Shown: positions 36,693 to 49,700 of the stretch, one piece after another
Position numbering within the stretch: the stretch's first letter is position 1
Layout of the letters: each line of letters opens with the position of its first letter
Source of the DNA: Ascidia mentula
Lineage: Eukaryota > Chordata > Ascidiacea > Phlebobranchia > Ascidiidae
Direction: 5' to 3'
Length of the DNA: 64,000 bases
Assembly (NCBI GenBank): GCA_947561715.1
Contig: OX387201.1
Location: 2,994,001-3,058,000 of the forward strand
Position numbers and translations under genes: made by a program
The notes under the pieces: generated by a model
The model's database searches: none
What the model was told of the DNA's origin: nothing
Seen by the model: the letters and a program-made list of their open reading frames with translations, nothing else

Positions 36693-37589
36693 ATGACTGC
36701 ATTGAGGCTTGTTTCCTGCAAACTGCTGCAAAAACCCTCTGTTTACAATCATGTGTACGTTTCAACTTTATTAAAACAATCTTACTGCTCTTCACAACAA
36801 GTGGGCCTACATCCAAAATCATTCATCCAAAGACTGTGGAACAAAAACTGTGACATTTTTGCACAAAGAGGGCTGGGATGTGGTCCACTATCAGCCCAGT
36901 TTCGGTACACATTTTTGTTCCGTGAAACATTTTCATGGCAAAAGCAGCATACCAGGCAATTTGCAAGTGATCGCGGCCAACAGGACAATACTAGCACCAA
37001 TACAGTGATATACATTGTGTCTGTCCTCATAATTATGCTTGGGATGTCCTATGCTGCGGTCCCACTGTACAAGATGTTCTGTCAAGTCACTGGTCTTGGC
37101 GGCGACCCAAACTTGGGGCATAAGGTTGACAAAGTTGAGACTATGGAGCCCATACGTGAAAGAAGAATCAATATTATCTTCAATGCTGATCACCATGCTG
37201 CCATGCAATGGAATTTTAAACCAAGCCAGAAAATGATAACTGTGGTGCCAGGAGAAACAGCATTGGCATTTTACACTGCGAAAAATCCCACTGACAAACC
37301 CATAGTCGGTATTGCTACTTACAATGTTTTGCCAACCCAAGCTGGACTGTATTTCAACAAAATTCAGTGTTTCTGTTTCGAGGAACAGTGGCTGAATCCC
37401 CATGAAGAAGTGGACATGCCTGTGTTTTTCTACATTGACCCCGAGTTTGATGACGACCCAGTGTTAGCAGATGTTGACGATGTAGTTCTAAGTTATACAT
37501 TTTTTAAGGCGGAGGAGGGCATGAAGCTGCCTCTGCCAGGATTTATGAAACTGAAATCAGTTCAAAGTGTTGACAAAGTGCCTTCTTAA
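36693..37589 (+). CDS. COX11: Cytochrome c oxidase assembly protein COX11
   Basis: COX11 is an inner mitochondrial membrane copper chaperone needed to build the CuB site of cytochrome oxidase subunit 1. The gene is a single exon of 298 codons. Residues 1-95 form a long basic mitochondrial leader. A membrane span follows (TVIYIVSVLIIMLGMSYAAV), then the family signature PLYKMFCQVTGLGG. The soluble CtaG-type beta domain carries the copper-binding CFCFEEQ and FYIDPEFDDDP. The gene is intact. It is unusual here in lacking introns. TAF6 starts 207 bp after the stop on the same strand, with an AG-terminated pyrimidine tract between, so the two may form an operon. Confidence 0.97.
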   Translation: MTALRLVSCKLLQKPSVYNHVYVSTLLKQSYCSSQQVGLHPKSFIQRLWNKNCDIFAQRGLGCGPLSAQFRYTFLFRETFSWQKQHTRQFASDRGQQDNTSTNTVIYIVSVLIIMLGMSYAAVPLYKMFCQVTGLGGDPNLGHKVDKVETMEPIRERRINIIFNADHHAAMQWNFKPSQKMITVVPGETALAFYTAKNPTDKPIVGIATYNVLPTQAGLYFNKIQCFCFEEQWLNPHEEVDMPVFFYIDPEFDDDPVLADVDDVVLSYTFFKAEEGMKLPLPGFMKLKSVQSVDKVPS

Positions 37590-37796
37590 AAGTCATTGCA
37601 TAACAACTGTATCTAGAAAGTATTGTTTTGGTAATAACAACCTGTGATCACAACATAAACGAATTGCGCAAGTGAATAATAAGTGGAGATTTTTGTCATG
37701 TATACTTGAAACTTAAGTTAGTGATACAATAGACATGATGATACCAAAGTTTTTTGCATTGCTCTAAGGTGACAAATAATTGAAAATAGTTCTACT

Positions 37797-40700
37797 ATGG
37801 CTGACCCTAAATCCAAAAGAAAGGGTAATAAGGAAATAGCAAAAGATGAATTTTCTTCTGAAAGTGTGAAGATTATAGGGGAATCGATGGGAATTTCACA
37901 TATTCCTGAGCAGGCAATGCAATATGTTGCAGAAGAAACAACATACAGATTGAGAGAAATTTTGCAGGTGAGGACCAAACACGATTGGTGCTGGAACCTT
38001 GAATGTTGTTTGTTAACAATCGTACTATGTTGTTTTTAGGAGGCTTCAAAGTTCTCACATCACAGAAAAGGTGTGAAACTTGCATGCCAAGATATTGACA
38101 ATGCCTTAAAATCCAAAAACCTCGAACCATTGTATGGATTCACTGCCGACGATTTTATACCCTTCAGGTTTGCCAGTGGTGGAGGCAGAGAGCTGCATTT
38201 TGTGGAGGATAAAGAAGTTGATTTAAATGACATAATAGCAGGGGGTCTGCCCAAAATTCCCCATGATGTTGCTATCAAAGGTAATAATAGTGCCACAGGC
38301 ACCTATATCAAAAAGTATTTGCATGTGAGAAAGAATAGAATCTTTAGTTATAATTTAACATTTCAGCTCACTGGTTGGCGATCGAGGGCGTGCAGCCATG
38401 TATACCCGAAAACCCAACTCCAGAAAGTCAGTTTTCCATTGACGTTCTTCAGAGGGGCAACAAAACAGAAAGCGGAAAAACTATTGAACCAATGAAGAGA
38501 TGCCAAGTGGCAAATAACAACCCTCTGACCTCTGCACTTGGACAAACTAACAAGGTCACCTAACAATTAACATTTTTAAGTTTTTGCTGCCTTTCTTTGA
38601 AGTAAATCGGGTAGTAAAAATTATTTGTCAACAATATTTATCAAAAATGTTTGTTGTTGTGCAGCCTGGTGAAGGTGGCACAAACTCATTGGTTGGTTTA
38701 AAGTCACGCTTCACACATGAGCTGTCGGTGGAGCAACAGCTATATTACAAAGAAATTACTGAAGCAGCAGTTGGCTCAAGTGAAGCCAAACGAGCCGTAA
38801 GTCACATTATTACTGGTCATAATTAATAAAAGTATTTACAATTGTTCAAGTAGCTGAGTAAAACTTTTCAGTCAATCTTTCAGACAGTCTGAAAGATTAA
38901 CTTAAAATTTTTACTCAGCTACTACAGATACCATATCGATCGACAGCCTACCAGGGTGGCTTGGTTCACCGATCCGGTGTTGATTATTGTTTTTTCATCG
39001 GTACAATTGTTCAATTTCAAGATTGACGCTATCTGCTATTGTGTTCGTAGGAAGCCTTGCAAAGTCTGGCAACAGACCCTGGCTTATCACAAATGCTCCC
39101 AAGATTCAGCACTTTTATATCGGAAGGTGTCAGAGTAAATGTTGTCCAAAATAACCTTGCTCTTCTCATTTACCTGATGAGGATGGTCAAGGCTTTAATG
39201 GACAATCCAACCTTGAACTTGGAAAAATATGTGAGAAAATATGTTTCCTTTGCATGATTCCTGCTATTTTTTATTATGTAATCTGGGTTTGTGTCATTTT
39301 TATTCATGGCATTTTATTGCTTGCAAGAAAGTTAAATGCAAAATATATAGATGAAACATGCATGGATAGTTTTGTTTATCTAAGACCCTGCTTTTATATC
39401 TTGTGGAAAGCAGAGAGAGGTGGTGATTTTCTTTAATGATGCAATGATACAAAAACATGGGTTTTAAACTAGTTTGTTTTTGTATATTGTCATATTTTTT
39501 ATTTTCATTTAGTTACATGAACTCATCCCAGCAGTGGTTACATGCATAGTAAGCAGACAACTTTGCACAAGGCCTGATGTAGATAACCACTGGGCATTGC
39601 GAGATTACGCTGCAAGGTTAATGGCACAAATCTGCAAAAGCTTCAGTACCTCAACCAACCTCATTCAGTCAAGAATAACTGGCACATTTTGCAAGGTAAA
39701 TAACAGGGAACTGTTGCCAGACTTATCTTTAGCTTCGATTTGACAAGGACCAAATTCTGTTTAAAAAACCCGGAACTGTGCTTTTCTATTGTTTAAATGC
39801 TGTGTTACTATCTTTGCAGTGTCTGCATGATGACAAGTCTTCCCTCGCTGCTAGGTATGGAAGTGTTGCTGGTCTTGCCGAACTTGGACCTGATGTATGA
39901 CTGACATTCCCATAGTTTTTGCTTCGAAATTCAAGAATATTTTTAACAGGTGGTGCAGAGCCTTGCGTTGCCAAGACTACGAGTGGAAGGTGAACGGATA
40001 AAGAATATTCTTGAAAGTCCTCTTCTCAACAGTATCGACAGAACTGCAGCGGAACATTTGAGAGGTCTTCTCGTGGTAAGAAATGAAAATGAGCCTTTAA
40101 TTTGAAAGGGTATTGCAAATTTTTTTTCGACTTCGTGTGGAGTGCAATGAGAAAAAAAATGTGGTATATTTAATTTAAGTCAATGAGTTTTTGTGCTCAA
40201 ACAAGATATTTCTTTTTATATTATATTTTTTGGCATATTTGACAAACATCGTTACAGTTTACTAATTTCAACAATAGAAGCACTGCGGCTCTGTGATTAA
40301 AGGACTTCGGCAAGCACCAGATATGCCTGATGAATACTTGACTGAATATGGTTCACTCGGACCACTTATATGTCAACACATCATCAAACTAAGGGAACAA
40401 GAAGCTCACAAGTCAAGACTCCTTGCAAGCGCTGGTCTTGCTAGGCCAGCTTCCAGTGTTGTAAGTTTCCACAATATTTCAATTTAGTTGTACTGTAAGA
40501 AGTTGAATAGTAACTATAATATATTTGTATCCATTCCTTTTTAGATTACTATGTTTTTTTGCTATGAATTTTGTGTAAGTCACATTGACTGTAAAGTTTT
40601 GTATCTTTCCTAAAATCCTGCATGTTTGTTGCAGGGTGCAAGACCTGCGTTGTTGAGCACTGGGAGTAATTCAGGTCAATCTGTTAACTCACTTGGTGCT

Positions 40701-40811
40701 TCCCCTCAACTCGAGCGTCAGTTTTCATCGTCTTCGCAGCAATATGGACTGAACCAGCGTAATGTTTACCAAACAAACAAGGTGAAACAAGTTACCGGGA
40801 TCTACCTTTAA
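37797..40811 (+). CDS. TAF6: Transcription initiation factor TFIID subunit 6
   Basis: TAF6 pairs with TAF9 through histone folds in the TFIID core. Ten exons: 37797-37967, 38040-38280, 38367-38554, 38665-38796, 39051-39230, 39513-39695, 39820-39894, 39950-40075, 40278-40460 and 40635-40811. The frame closes at 551 aa. The histone fold spans about residues 15-80 ([27 protein letters not shown]). Next comes the linker [16 protein letters not shown]. The TAF6C HEAT-repeat domain spans about 200-430 ([67 protein letters not shown]). The tail is Ser/Gln-rich. An AATAAA lies only ~12 bases after the stop, so the 3' UTR may be very short. Intron 4 contains a near-perfect foldback. Confidence 0.97.
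38850..38922. repeat. Near-perfect 36-bp foldback in TAF6 intron
   Basis: The left arm, starting GTAGCTGAGTAAAA and ending AATCTTTCAGAC, is matched by its reverse complement on the right with about 33 of 36 positions paired and one base between the arms. It lies in the intron between exons ending at 38796 and starting at 39051. The tiny loop favours an inverted duplication or mini-foldback element over a miRNA precursor. Confidence 0.8.
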
Positions 40812-40822
40812 ATAGTATAAAT

Positions 40823-40828
40823 AATAAA
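40823..40828 (+). terminator. TAF6 poly(A) signal candidate
   Basis: AATAAA is found 12 bases after the TAF6 stop codon. On the opposite strand, TTTATT at about 40836 could serve the convergent ARGLU1 gene, so the two transcript ends may nearly touch or overlap. Confidence 0.5.
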
Positions 40829-41535
40829 ATTAGGTTTTATTTAGAGATAAGCAACTCATCACGTGTGGTGGGACTTACTTGATAAAATTTAACAATATCT
40901 TTTGTCGTGTATTTATAACTGAAAATTAATTTGTAAATGCATTAGGAGTTCACAAAAATTATTTGCATAGTTTGGAGGGTTCAAGCAAGAGTGGTGACAT
41001 GGGAACCAAACATCACATGACAAATGAAGCCGGGTCTGTTTCCGCTCCAAGAGAACTGGGTGGGAAAGGTTGCTGGATGAGCACTTGCGCAGAAGAAGTA
41101 GAGCACTTTTCAAAATAAACAAAAAGCCTATACCTAACTTGAGTGTTTAAAAGCAGCCTTAGTTTGGTTTGTTGAGTAACTATTAATATTAGCAGATGTT
41201 AAATGTCTTCTCTTTTTTTTGAACCCTGCATTAATACATACCAGCAAGAGCACTAGTTTTGTATTTCAAAAAAAAACAATAACTGTTACACAGAGCACAG
41301 GCATTCATACAGACACGATCAGTCCCAACATATGATCTACTTACCTGTCCCACAACAACACAAGCAACAGTAAATTCTTACAATGGCCTAACCCCCGTTT
41401 GCACACTTGGATTCCCCCCACATAAGTGTAAAACAACGCAGGACTGCATTACAGTCAAGAGATACAAAAAAATAATTTAGAAAAACGGATGATTTTCTTG
41501 TGGATTCCAGTGCTGATTCAGGTGTAAGTTTTTGG
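40829..41535. other. Convergent gap; probable ARGLU1 3' UTR
   Basis: No coding feature is apparent. The stretch lies between TAF6 (+) and the ARGLU1 stop (-) and is probably mostly ARGLU1 3' UTR. The 69-codon minus frame at 40913-41122 has no supporting evidence. Confidence 0.5.
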
Positions 41536-44384
41536 TTATTTCAGTGTGAATGAAAGTCTTGGTCTGCTGTTTTTCTTGCCCAATATAACGTTCTGTTGCT
41601 GACGAGTTTGTTTCTTTCTTTCCTCTTCCATTTTAAGTCGTTCTTCATGTATCAGTCTTTGTTCTTCAACCATGGCAAGTCTGTCTTCAGCCTGACAAGC
41701 AAAATTTTTTCGTGTTAATTGAATTTTTGACTGGCTGGAAAGTTTATTGCATGTAGTCTATGGTTATAGCAGTGTTTGATGAATTTGGCAAACTTGATCA
41801 TTGTTTTAAAAATTAAGGATAAGAAATTTAAACATAGTTGTTTAGCAACAGAGTTGACTGCCCAAAGCTACTTTATTTTTTTGTCAGATTACATGCCCAG
41901 ATGTCTCTCAAATTATTATTTTTTAAGGCCACGCCTATCTTTACATAGTCACCACTATTGGTGTGAAAATATAAATCTCATTGCTTACCAATTTTTGTTG
42001 GGCCTCTTTCATTTTTCTCTCATTTTCAGCTATGATTACTTCAAGCTCATCCCGTTTACGTTTTTCTTCCTCCTACAAGCACAATCTCAAATTATTTCAA
42101 AGTTGGATATTCACCACGTAGCGCAATACAAGCCCAGAATTATATTCACTGAAATGCACTTTGAAATGACAACAACAAATTAGAAACACAGTTGCGCTCA
42201 TACTTACACCAAGTTGTAACTTATCTATTTTACTCAATATGACTTCTTAACTTCTTTTCCAGAGGCCACACAACTGTGACCTAATCAAGATAGTTTGCAA
42301 GTCAATTTGACACCTTTGACGCAAGTAGCTGTTATCCGAACATAGTGATGGAGCAGAGCTGCTTAAACTACACTTAACTTCACTTACCGGCCAACCTGAA
42401 ATCATGTTGCCACTTTAACATTAATTTTTTTCTTTCTTGGCACAGCACCACTATCATGGATAAGAAAAAAGACGATTTTATTTAACTGCACAATTGTCAT
42501 GCGACTACATGATAGCTCTTGTAATAGAAGGAAAAACTGCACCTAGTTTGGTTGAACACAAAGAAATAGTTAAGTGGCAATTTAACGAAATCCAAATGTG
42601 GACAAAAAGCTGATGCAGACACGATAACCCCAAGCTAGAAAGTACTGTAATGTAAGTATGAGAAATTACTGCTTGAACAATTGATGATAAGCATGTTATG
42701 GGAAGACCTGGCTTTGGCTGCTCTCATAAATTGGATTTTCCTACCTCCTTTTCGCGGCGTGCTTTAATTTCCGCCTGCTTTTGTTTTTCCAATTCCTCAA
42801 GCATTTGCTTTTCCATGATCTTTTTCATTTCTTCCACACGTCTCATAACCTAGAGTTGCATTTGAGAGTGAGGTAGTTGCATTGAGAGTGAAAATCACAC
42901 ACCCGTGTTTGACAATCTAATGTTTATTGCGGGCAAATAAAATCAATTTTTCAAAGAGTCCTTAAAAATGTTAAAAATCAATATGCCTGGTTTAGGCACA
43001 AAAAAATGAACCTAGACAATTGCTTTATATCACAAAAGAAAATAAATATGTAATTTTTGCAAGTTATGTAGATATGAGTGAAATTATGACAATTACATAG
43101 TAAGTAGGAACACAACTCACAGATTTACTCATAATTCTGAGAATAAAAAGACTGTTTGAAAAAACGTTTCGGCAAGAACTTATGCCATCATCAGTTTGAA
43201 TGACGTGGTTGGTGTAGCTCCATCATTATATGGAGCTGACCTGACCGACATCACAGATAAGCCATAACGCACATTACCTCATTTTCAATTTCATCTTTTC
43301 TTTTGGCCAGTTCCTCCTGGACTCGTTTAGCGACCATTTCTTCAACACGTTTTGCAGTTTGTTCCTCAATTATTTTTTCCTCCATAAGTTTCTTCTGGCT
43401 GCAAAAGCATTTTCGCTGTTTAATCAATGAACTTCAAGTCAGCGGTAGTTTTGGCTATTCCTAAATACCAGGTTTAGGAATGACCACAAACAGTCCAACA
43501 CTTAACACTAAAACAATGACTATTGGAACTGGATGAATATTGGCAGAATAAAGCTTTGTGTAAATAAGACCTTGTTTAATAATTGCGAGACTTTTGCAGC
43601 CATGTGAATTTCCACCTAATGCAAAGCAACACATGAATACACCAGGGTAACAGTACAAGAAAACTAACTGGTGGTAATTACATAAACAGATAAATACTAC
43701 TATCCGACGAGTGAGCTGCCGTAATCAGTATTTGTACGTCTTTGATGCAATAACCTTCAAAAGAGATTTGGCCAATTTTATAAGAAATCTAGCAAAAACA
43801 GACAAAAGTCACGTTAATGTCAAGCACAAGTAAATCACAGTTAAGCACAACATTTATGATAACTTTTACCTCTATTTTTCATATCAATGTGAAATTACCA
43901 AGCATTGAACAAAGAATTTGAAGCTGAAATTTGTGTATATATATGTTGCTTTCTTAGTCATTGCAACATTTCTTGGGAATCACCATGAAGTTTTATGACA
44001 AAGCATTAATTTGCAACAACTAATTTATTTTTTTTAATTCAATAAAAACAAAATGCAAGCCTAATATTAAACATACATTATCCTTTGACGTTCAACAGCT
44101 TGTCTCAGCTCTTCATCTTCCTTCCTCTTCTTTTCTTCCAAAGCACTTCGTTTACTCAGGGCTCGACCGAATATGTCAATTTTTTCGTTGCTTGAGGATC
44201 GTGAACGTGAGCGTTTAGAACTGCCATGGCGACTGCTGCGATCTCTGGAATGTCGCCGTTTGCGATCTCGATCCTTTGAGCGGGAGCGATCCCTGTGCCT
44301 GGATCGGTAATCTTTGGAGTAACTCTTATGTTTACTGTGCTTCTTTTTCACCTCCACTGGACTAGAACTGCGGGATTTAGACAT
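41536..44384 (-). CDS. ARGLU1: Arginine and glutamate-rich protein 1
   Basis: ARGLU1 is a nuclear protein that binds Mediator (MED1) and splicing factors and modulates alternative splicing. Five exons on the minus strand: 44077-44384, 43278-43398, 42745-42849, 41989-42072 and 41536-41691; phases close to 257 aa (human 273). Residues 1-75 are an Arg/Ser-rich domain (MSKSRSSSP.., [16 protein letters not shown]). The conserved [19 protein letters not shown] bridges to a Glu/Arg/Lys-rich helix that fills the rest ([34 protein letters not shown]). The C-terminus, [17 protein letters not shown], matches the family ending. In vertebrates this gene regulates itself through a retained conserved intron; I cannot tell whether that applies here. 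Intron 2 holds a repeat-like patch near 43150-43260. Confidence 0.95.
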
Positions 44385-45099
44385 TTCTTTATTTTTTAGA
44401 ATTTCCGACAACATATATACTCTTAAAAGCTGCAAATTATTCTGAAAAGAGTGAGAAAACTTTTATTCTTTGTCAAACCAAGAAAACAAAGGTGTAAATA
44501 TTCTCTGTATTCATGTTGGACATGATGTCAAAATGCAATTATTTTGAAGACATTTTGCTGATAAACTGTATGCGTGGGCAACCATTTTTAAATTTTGTCA
44601 CAAGTCAATCAACTGAACAAAATGGTACCCATAATTAGTATTTAATAAAATACAAAAGTGGACAATAATTCACAGCAAATGCCACAATTAGATACAGAAA
44701 TGCGACGCCAAGAAAAGACACAAAAGCCAAACACGTCCTTCTATTTTCCATAGAAATTATGACGACAATTCGACAACAACGAGGAAGTGACGTAATAAAT
44801 TACATATTATTAACTTACAGCGGGGGAATTTAAATTTATAATTTAATCTGTAAGCTGTTGTGGCGTTGGAGATGACACATGTTTTCATTGTTGAAAGGCA
44901 TGCCGCAATGCCTTGGTTGATGAGTAAAAATTAATGTATTTGACAACGCCCTAATGGCAATTTGGAAAACGCTGTACCATGTCGTGGGTGCGAACAATCA
45001 TTCAAACAAAACAAAAAAATGTAACATATTTTTGTTTACCCCAAAGTGTGCCAAGAAAACTTGCACAAAAAAGTGTGGGGCCGGAGTCAGAGCGGTGAG

Positions 45100-45310
45100 G
45101 AGAAACAACTCACACCAGATCCAAAGTCCAGTCGGAAGCCCAATAAACTTCGATGTTTTTGTCTCGTAAACTGAAATCTGATGCAACATTTGGTGGCGGT
45201 ATAATTGACATGGGAGCCGCCAACAAAACAAGTGAACGACCTGAAAGGTGTTGGTTCCGATAACCTTTATCTTGCGTGTACACAATGAACCTTCACCTAC
45301 ATTCCGGTGA
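45100..45310. repeat. Dispersed repeat, copy 1
   Basis: This segment shares AAAGTCCA.., CAAGTGAACGACCTGAAAG and CACCTACATTCC in the same order with the segment at about 45800-45995. The copies are diverged and contain no coding frame, so they look like an old non-coding duplication or repeat family. Confidence 0.6.
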
Positions 45311-45799
45311 TGTGAAAAGGAACCATATGCAATCGATGGATCCAGGTTGACTTGCCAGAAGTCACCATGAATCGTGGAAAAAAATAACGCATTGAGACAA
45401 AGTGTAGAAATGGTCTTTTATCTATGTCAGATATTCTTCAAAGTAATGTAGTTTTCTTAGTAACGTCTTGGTAGTTCAGTATACGCAATACGACATGAAA
45501 CATCTTGTCGCAAGAAAATGACGCATTCGCAAACATGTCAAAAGCGCGACCGCAGAACGTCAGGTTGACAAACAACGTCGAATGCTCCTCTCTTAGTAAA
45601 TGGGACATGGCGTAATGACAAGTCCAGAAACACTCAAATGCTTATTTTCTTATGTCCCAATATAGTCACGAAGAAAAAACTACAGAGGCATATATTAAAA
45701 AAGCATTGTCGTTAAGCTTGGGTTAAAACAGGAAACTGTAAAGTAACATTATTCCATTAAAGATATTCATTCAATCAAATGCCAACAATCTCCTAAACA

Positions 45800-45995
45800 A
45801 TATGTACCCTGATTTGAAACAGCAGCATGCAGCAAAACTCGACACAGCCAAAGTCCAATAGAAAGATCAATGAACTTATATGTTTTCGCACGACAGCTGT
45901 TAACAAACAAGTGAACGACCTGAAAGGCGTTTATTCCAGTAACCCTCACCATATGCGTGTACAGAGTGCACCTTCACCTACATTCCAGTCCCGCG
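45800..45995. repeat. Dispersed repeat, copy 2
   Basis: Second copy of the repeat at 45100-45310, in the same orientation, with the strongest match at CAAGTGAACGACCTGAAAGG and ACCTTCACCTACATTCC. Short frames in both copies differ, arguing against a gene. Confidence 0.6.
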
Positions 45996-46199
45996 TGCTT
46001 AGCGTGCCGCCGGGGAGGTTACGTATCGGTATTTTATATTGTCAGTTTTTAACAGAAGGAGTTCGTTGCACCCGAAGAGATTTACGTCACACCTCAATTC
46101 ACGTTTCAACAAAGTGCTCACAAACATAAAAAAGGTTTAAATACCGGAACGATTTACAGATGCGAACGTAGTCTGAAACTTGCGCACAGCGATATAGAT

Positions 46200-46399
46200 C
46201 AGTCGCGACCCATTGGTTGGTCGCGAAGCTATTTCAGGTGGGTCGCGAAGCATTTCTAAATGTTACAGTTTTCTATTATATCACGAAATTATTGCACTAT
46301 ACTTGTTTTTCATTGGTTTGGTCATATCTCATTGTGGGTCGCACAATAAAAACTTGCATTAAAAGTGGGTCACGAACTAAAAAAGGTTGGGAAGCACTG
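46200..46399. mobile_element. Non-autonomous hAT-like element upstream of CYP2-like gene 3
   Basis: The ~200-bp element begins CAGTCGCGACCC and ends in AAGGTTGGGAAGCACTG, whose reverse complement CAGTGCTTCCCAACC is a typical hAT end. The 8-bp flanks ATATAGAT (46192-46199) and GTATAGAT (46400-46407) match at 7 of 8 positions. Internal GGGTCGCGAAG motifs recur. There is no coding capacity. It sits ~340 bp upstream of the P450 start. Confidence 0.75.
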
Positions 46400-46743
46400 G
46401 TATAGATAACCATTGAGTGTTTGAAGCATGACTTTGATTCGCGTTTAAAAGTGAACAAACGTTTCGACAATAATTTGTAACTGTCGGATTATTTCGATCG
46501 TTTTAGTAAACAAATACTTCCAGTGTTTTTGTAGTTCTGATAAGTTTTGTCGAGTAGTAGATGTAATGCACCACCCGATCCGCCATAAGGCAAATATGCC
46601 GCTTGCAAAGATACGGCATAAATTTTGTTTCAAATGTGTTTGTATTTATCTTGGCCTTACGGTGTATCTTAACAAATAACTTTCTTTGAATTGTTTAAAT
46701 ACTCTGATGTATAGTTTAGGACCGTGGGTTTAAAAATAAAAAC

Positions 46744-49700
46744 ATGACGGATTTGAATTACGGAATCTCAAGTTTGGGCACCGACAGTTACTGGACAACC
46801 ACAGCCGGCCTCTTGGTGGCACTTTTCACCATTTTGTTCGCCTATTTCTACCAGAGAAAACCCAGGGCGTTCCCCCCGGGGCCCAGGGCGTTGCCCATCG
46901 TGGGAGTTTATCCATTTTTGGGCAAATTTCGTCACGTGACCTTCCGAAATTGGGGTAAAAAGTACGGTCCTGTGTTGGGTGTTCCATTGTTCGCTGGAAG
47001 TAACATAGTTGTGTTGAACGACTACGAGAGTATAAATGAGGTAGGGATCCATACAGTGTCAGATATTTTCTTCTTAGATGATGTTCTACGCAGTGCTGGA
47101 TACTACGCAATAGTTTTCGGATAATTTTAAATAATTTGCCTTTTAACAGCGACAGGTTATATTTTTTTTTGAATACTGTTATATTTTTCTACATAATTAA
47201 ACGATATTATGATACACCCGTGTAGACAAACCTATCGGTTTAGCAGATTGTTATATCACAGGCCCTGGTGAAAAACAAGGAAGTGTTCTCCGGTCGAATA
47301 CAGCACCCGTTTTTTAGCAAGATTTTTCGTGGTGTGGTGAGACGTACCTACGATGATGGATGGACTGCAATGCGGCGATTCGGACTTAACACATTGCGAG
47401 GGTAAAACATCTGACCATATCTGTTTAAAACCATTATTATTAGGGCTGGTTTGACGGTAGCCCTGCCATTGTTCAAGTCAAGCACGATGACGCATTTGTG
47501 TTTGATTGAGAAAGTTTGTGCGAACTGGCGCACACATACGAACGAATTTTTTACTTAACGCGTCTTGAATTGGCAAAAGATGTTACCTATAGACATTTGT
47601 TTTCGCATGGTATATTGTCTAGAATTGTCAAATGTATTCAGATACGGAATGGGGAAGAAGAGCATGGAAACCCGTGTACAAGAGGAACTTGGTTATTTGA
47701 ACGAAGAAATACAACAGCACGACGGAAAAGCTTTAAATATCCATGTCAGTATCCCCTTTTTGTCATAAATGCTAAGTTCGTTGTAATTTTAAACGCGCTG
47801 CCTTTCTATTGGGATACTTTACGGCTTGTTTCCCATACAAGGAACGAGTATTGTAGTTTTCTTGTAAAACGGTGTCAAATGTATTTTCCCAAAAAATAGC
47901 GGTTGCGTTACCATATATAGTTAACTTATGTACCCCTGTTGTTTTTTTTTTGATAAAATGGCAAAATCCAAATTTACATATTGTCCACAAACGCCCCTAA
48001 CTAAAATTATAGTCACGTTTTTGATTCGTTCAGCATCACAAAACATGCTGCGTTAAATTTTAGATCCTCTTTCCTAACCTGCAATAAAAATGCTTTCTGT
48101 TTGTGTTTCAGGGAATGTTAGCGAACGCAATTTCAAACAACATTTGTAGCATGATCTTCGGACAAAGGTTCAACTACGACGACGAAGTTTTCAAGGGAAT
48201 TATGGACGCGTTCATTAATATGTAAGCTCGGCATGCGGCGATTCTTCCAAACCTTTCCATAAGTATTGTAAAACCTACAAGGCACATGTCTAGTGTAGTC
48301 CTATACCTTGCAACATTACCAGCTGTGTTTTTTAAAGGTTTTTCGACCCGAAGCTTACTCACACAGTCAGGTGCGTTACGTTCGCGCCATTTCTCAAGAA
48401 CTTGCCCCCTTTTTCAAAAAACCTCAAGATGTTTGTCGCGTCGCAAGAGAAAGTGCTTGGTAAGTAAATAAGGCACGGTTGTTTATGTGTGTCATAGTGG
48501 TAACAATTTGTCAATTTCAGATTTCGTCCGAACCATTATCAACGACCACAAACGAACGTTCAACGAAGATAACTTGCGTGACGTCATAGACGCCTTTGTC
48601 AAAGAAATGAATCAAGGGAAAAAACATTTCGACGTAAGAAATGCTTGCTAAGCGTTTTATTTAAGAGTATCTATCAGTCTACAAGGTATCATTTTGCATC
48701 CGTTTCTCAAACAATCTCAAACAAGGCATAATTTTTATATGAGTTAAGGCACCATAAAATGTGAAATGTAGCAAGCAGCCAACATAACTTTCATTTTCAA
48801 CCTCGTAGTATTCGGTGCAGTTCACGCATGCGGCTTACGATGGGGCAAAATTATAGTTATGCAACTGTAAGCGTTGTCGGTTGTTTGGTAAAAACACTTG
48901 GTCATCTTATTTCAAAGGACATCATGCTCGTAAACTTCATCCGGGATCTTTTCTTTGCCGGCACGGAAACGACTACGAGCACCCTGAGATGGGGAATCCT
49001 CTGCCTTATTTACTTCCCTGAGGAACAAAAAAAGTTACACAAAGAAATTTTGAACGTTCTCGGTAAAACGGAATGATTTTACAATTCATGTTCAAACAAT
49101 ATATATATCCACGTACCTAAGAACGCAATGACAACACAGAAGTTTAAGTTTTTGTCACCGATCCTCTTAACAGCTTAATATGTAAACTAGCAGTTTAATA
49201 ATTTACGACGATGTAAGAATATTAACCGAACAGGGTGAACATTATATTTAATGGATTTTATCTAAAATCTTCGGGGACATGGACATGACACAAGTGTAAC
49301 ATATCAGTTATCAAATACACCTCATCGCAACGCAGGTAACGACGGAGTGGTCTCTATGGCGCACAGAGAAGAAATGCAATACACGCAAGCTTTCATCGAA
49401 GAGTTGTACAGATTCAAAACTCTCGCACCGTTAAGCGTGGATCACTGTACAACTCAGGACGTTCAACTACGTGGACATTTCATACCCAAAAACACGATGG
49501 TAAGTTAAGAGAGAACATAACGTTTTTCGCTGGTGTTTGTGGCATTTCATTCACGAAAAGTGGTAATGCATTTTATTGTAGTGAAATATTTAATCAGGCT
49601 AAACATGTAAGATGTAACATTAGTTAGAGGTGATGTTAAAGATCGCACTAATAGGACAATTTTTTTGAAATATGAACGGTATGGCAGCCAATAATAACCA

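Larger units (their letters stand above)
44385..46743. other. Divergent region between ARGLU1 and CYP2-like gene 3
   Basis: This 2.4 kb stretch has no recognisable gene. It contains two related ~190-bp repeat copies and an hAT-like element described separately. Both flanking promoters must lie here. Confidence 0.5.

Noticed and set aside
36933-37403. 156-codon minus-strand frame within COX11
   Set aside because: It is a shadow of the conserved COX11 coding sequence on the opposite strand.
38850-38922. miRNA precursor
   Set aside because: The arms are separated by a single base and pair almost perfectly, unlike the larger loops and bulges of animal miRNA hairpins.
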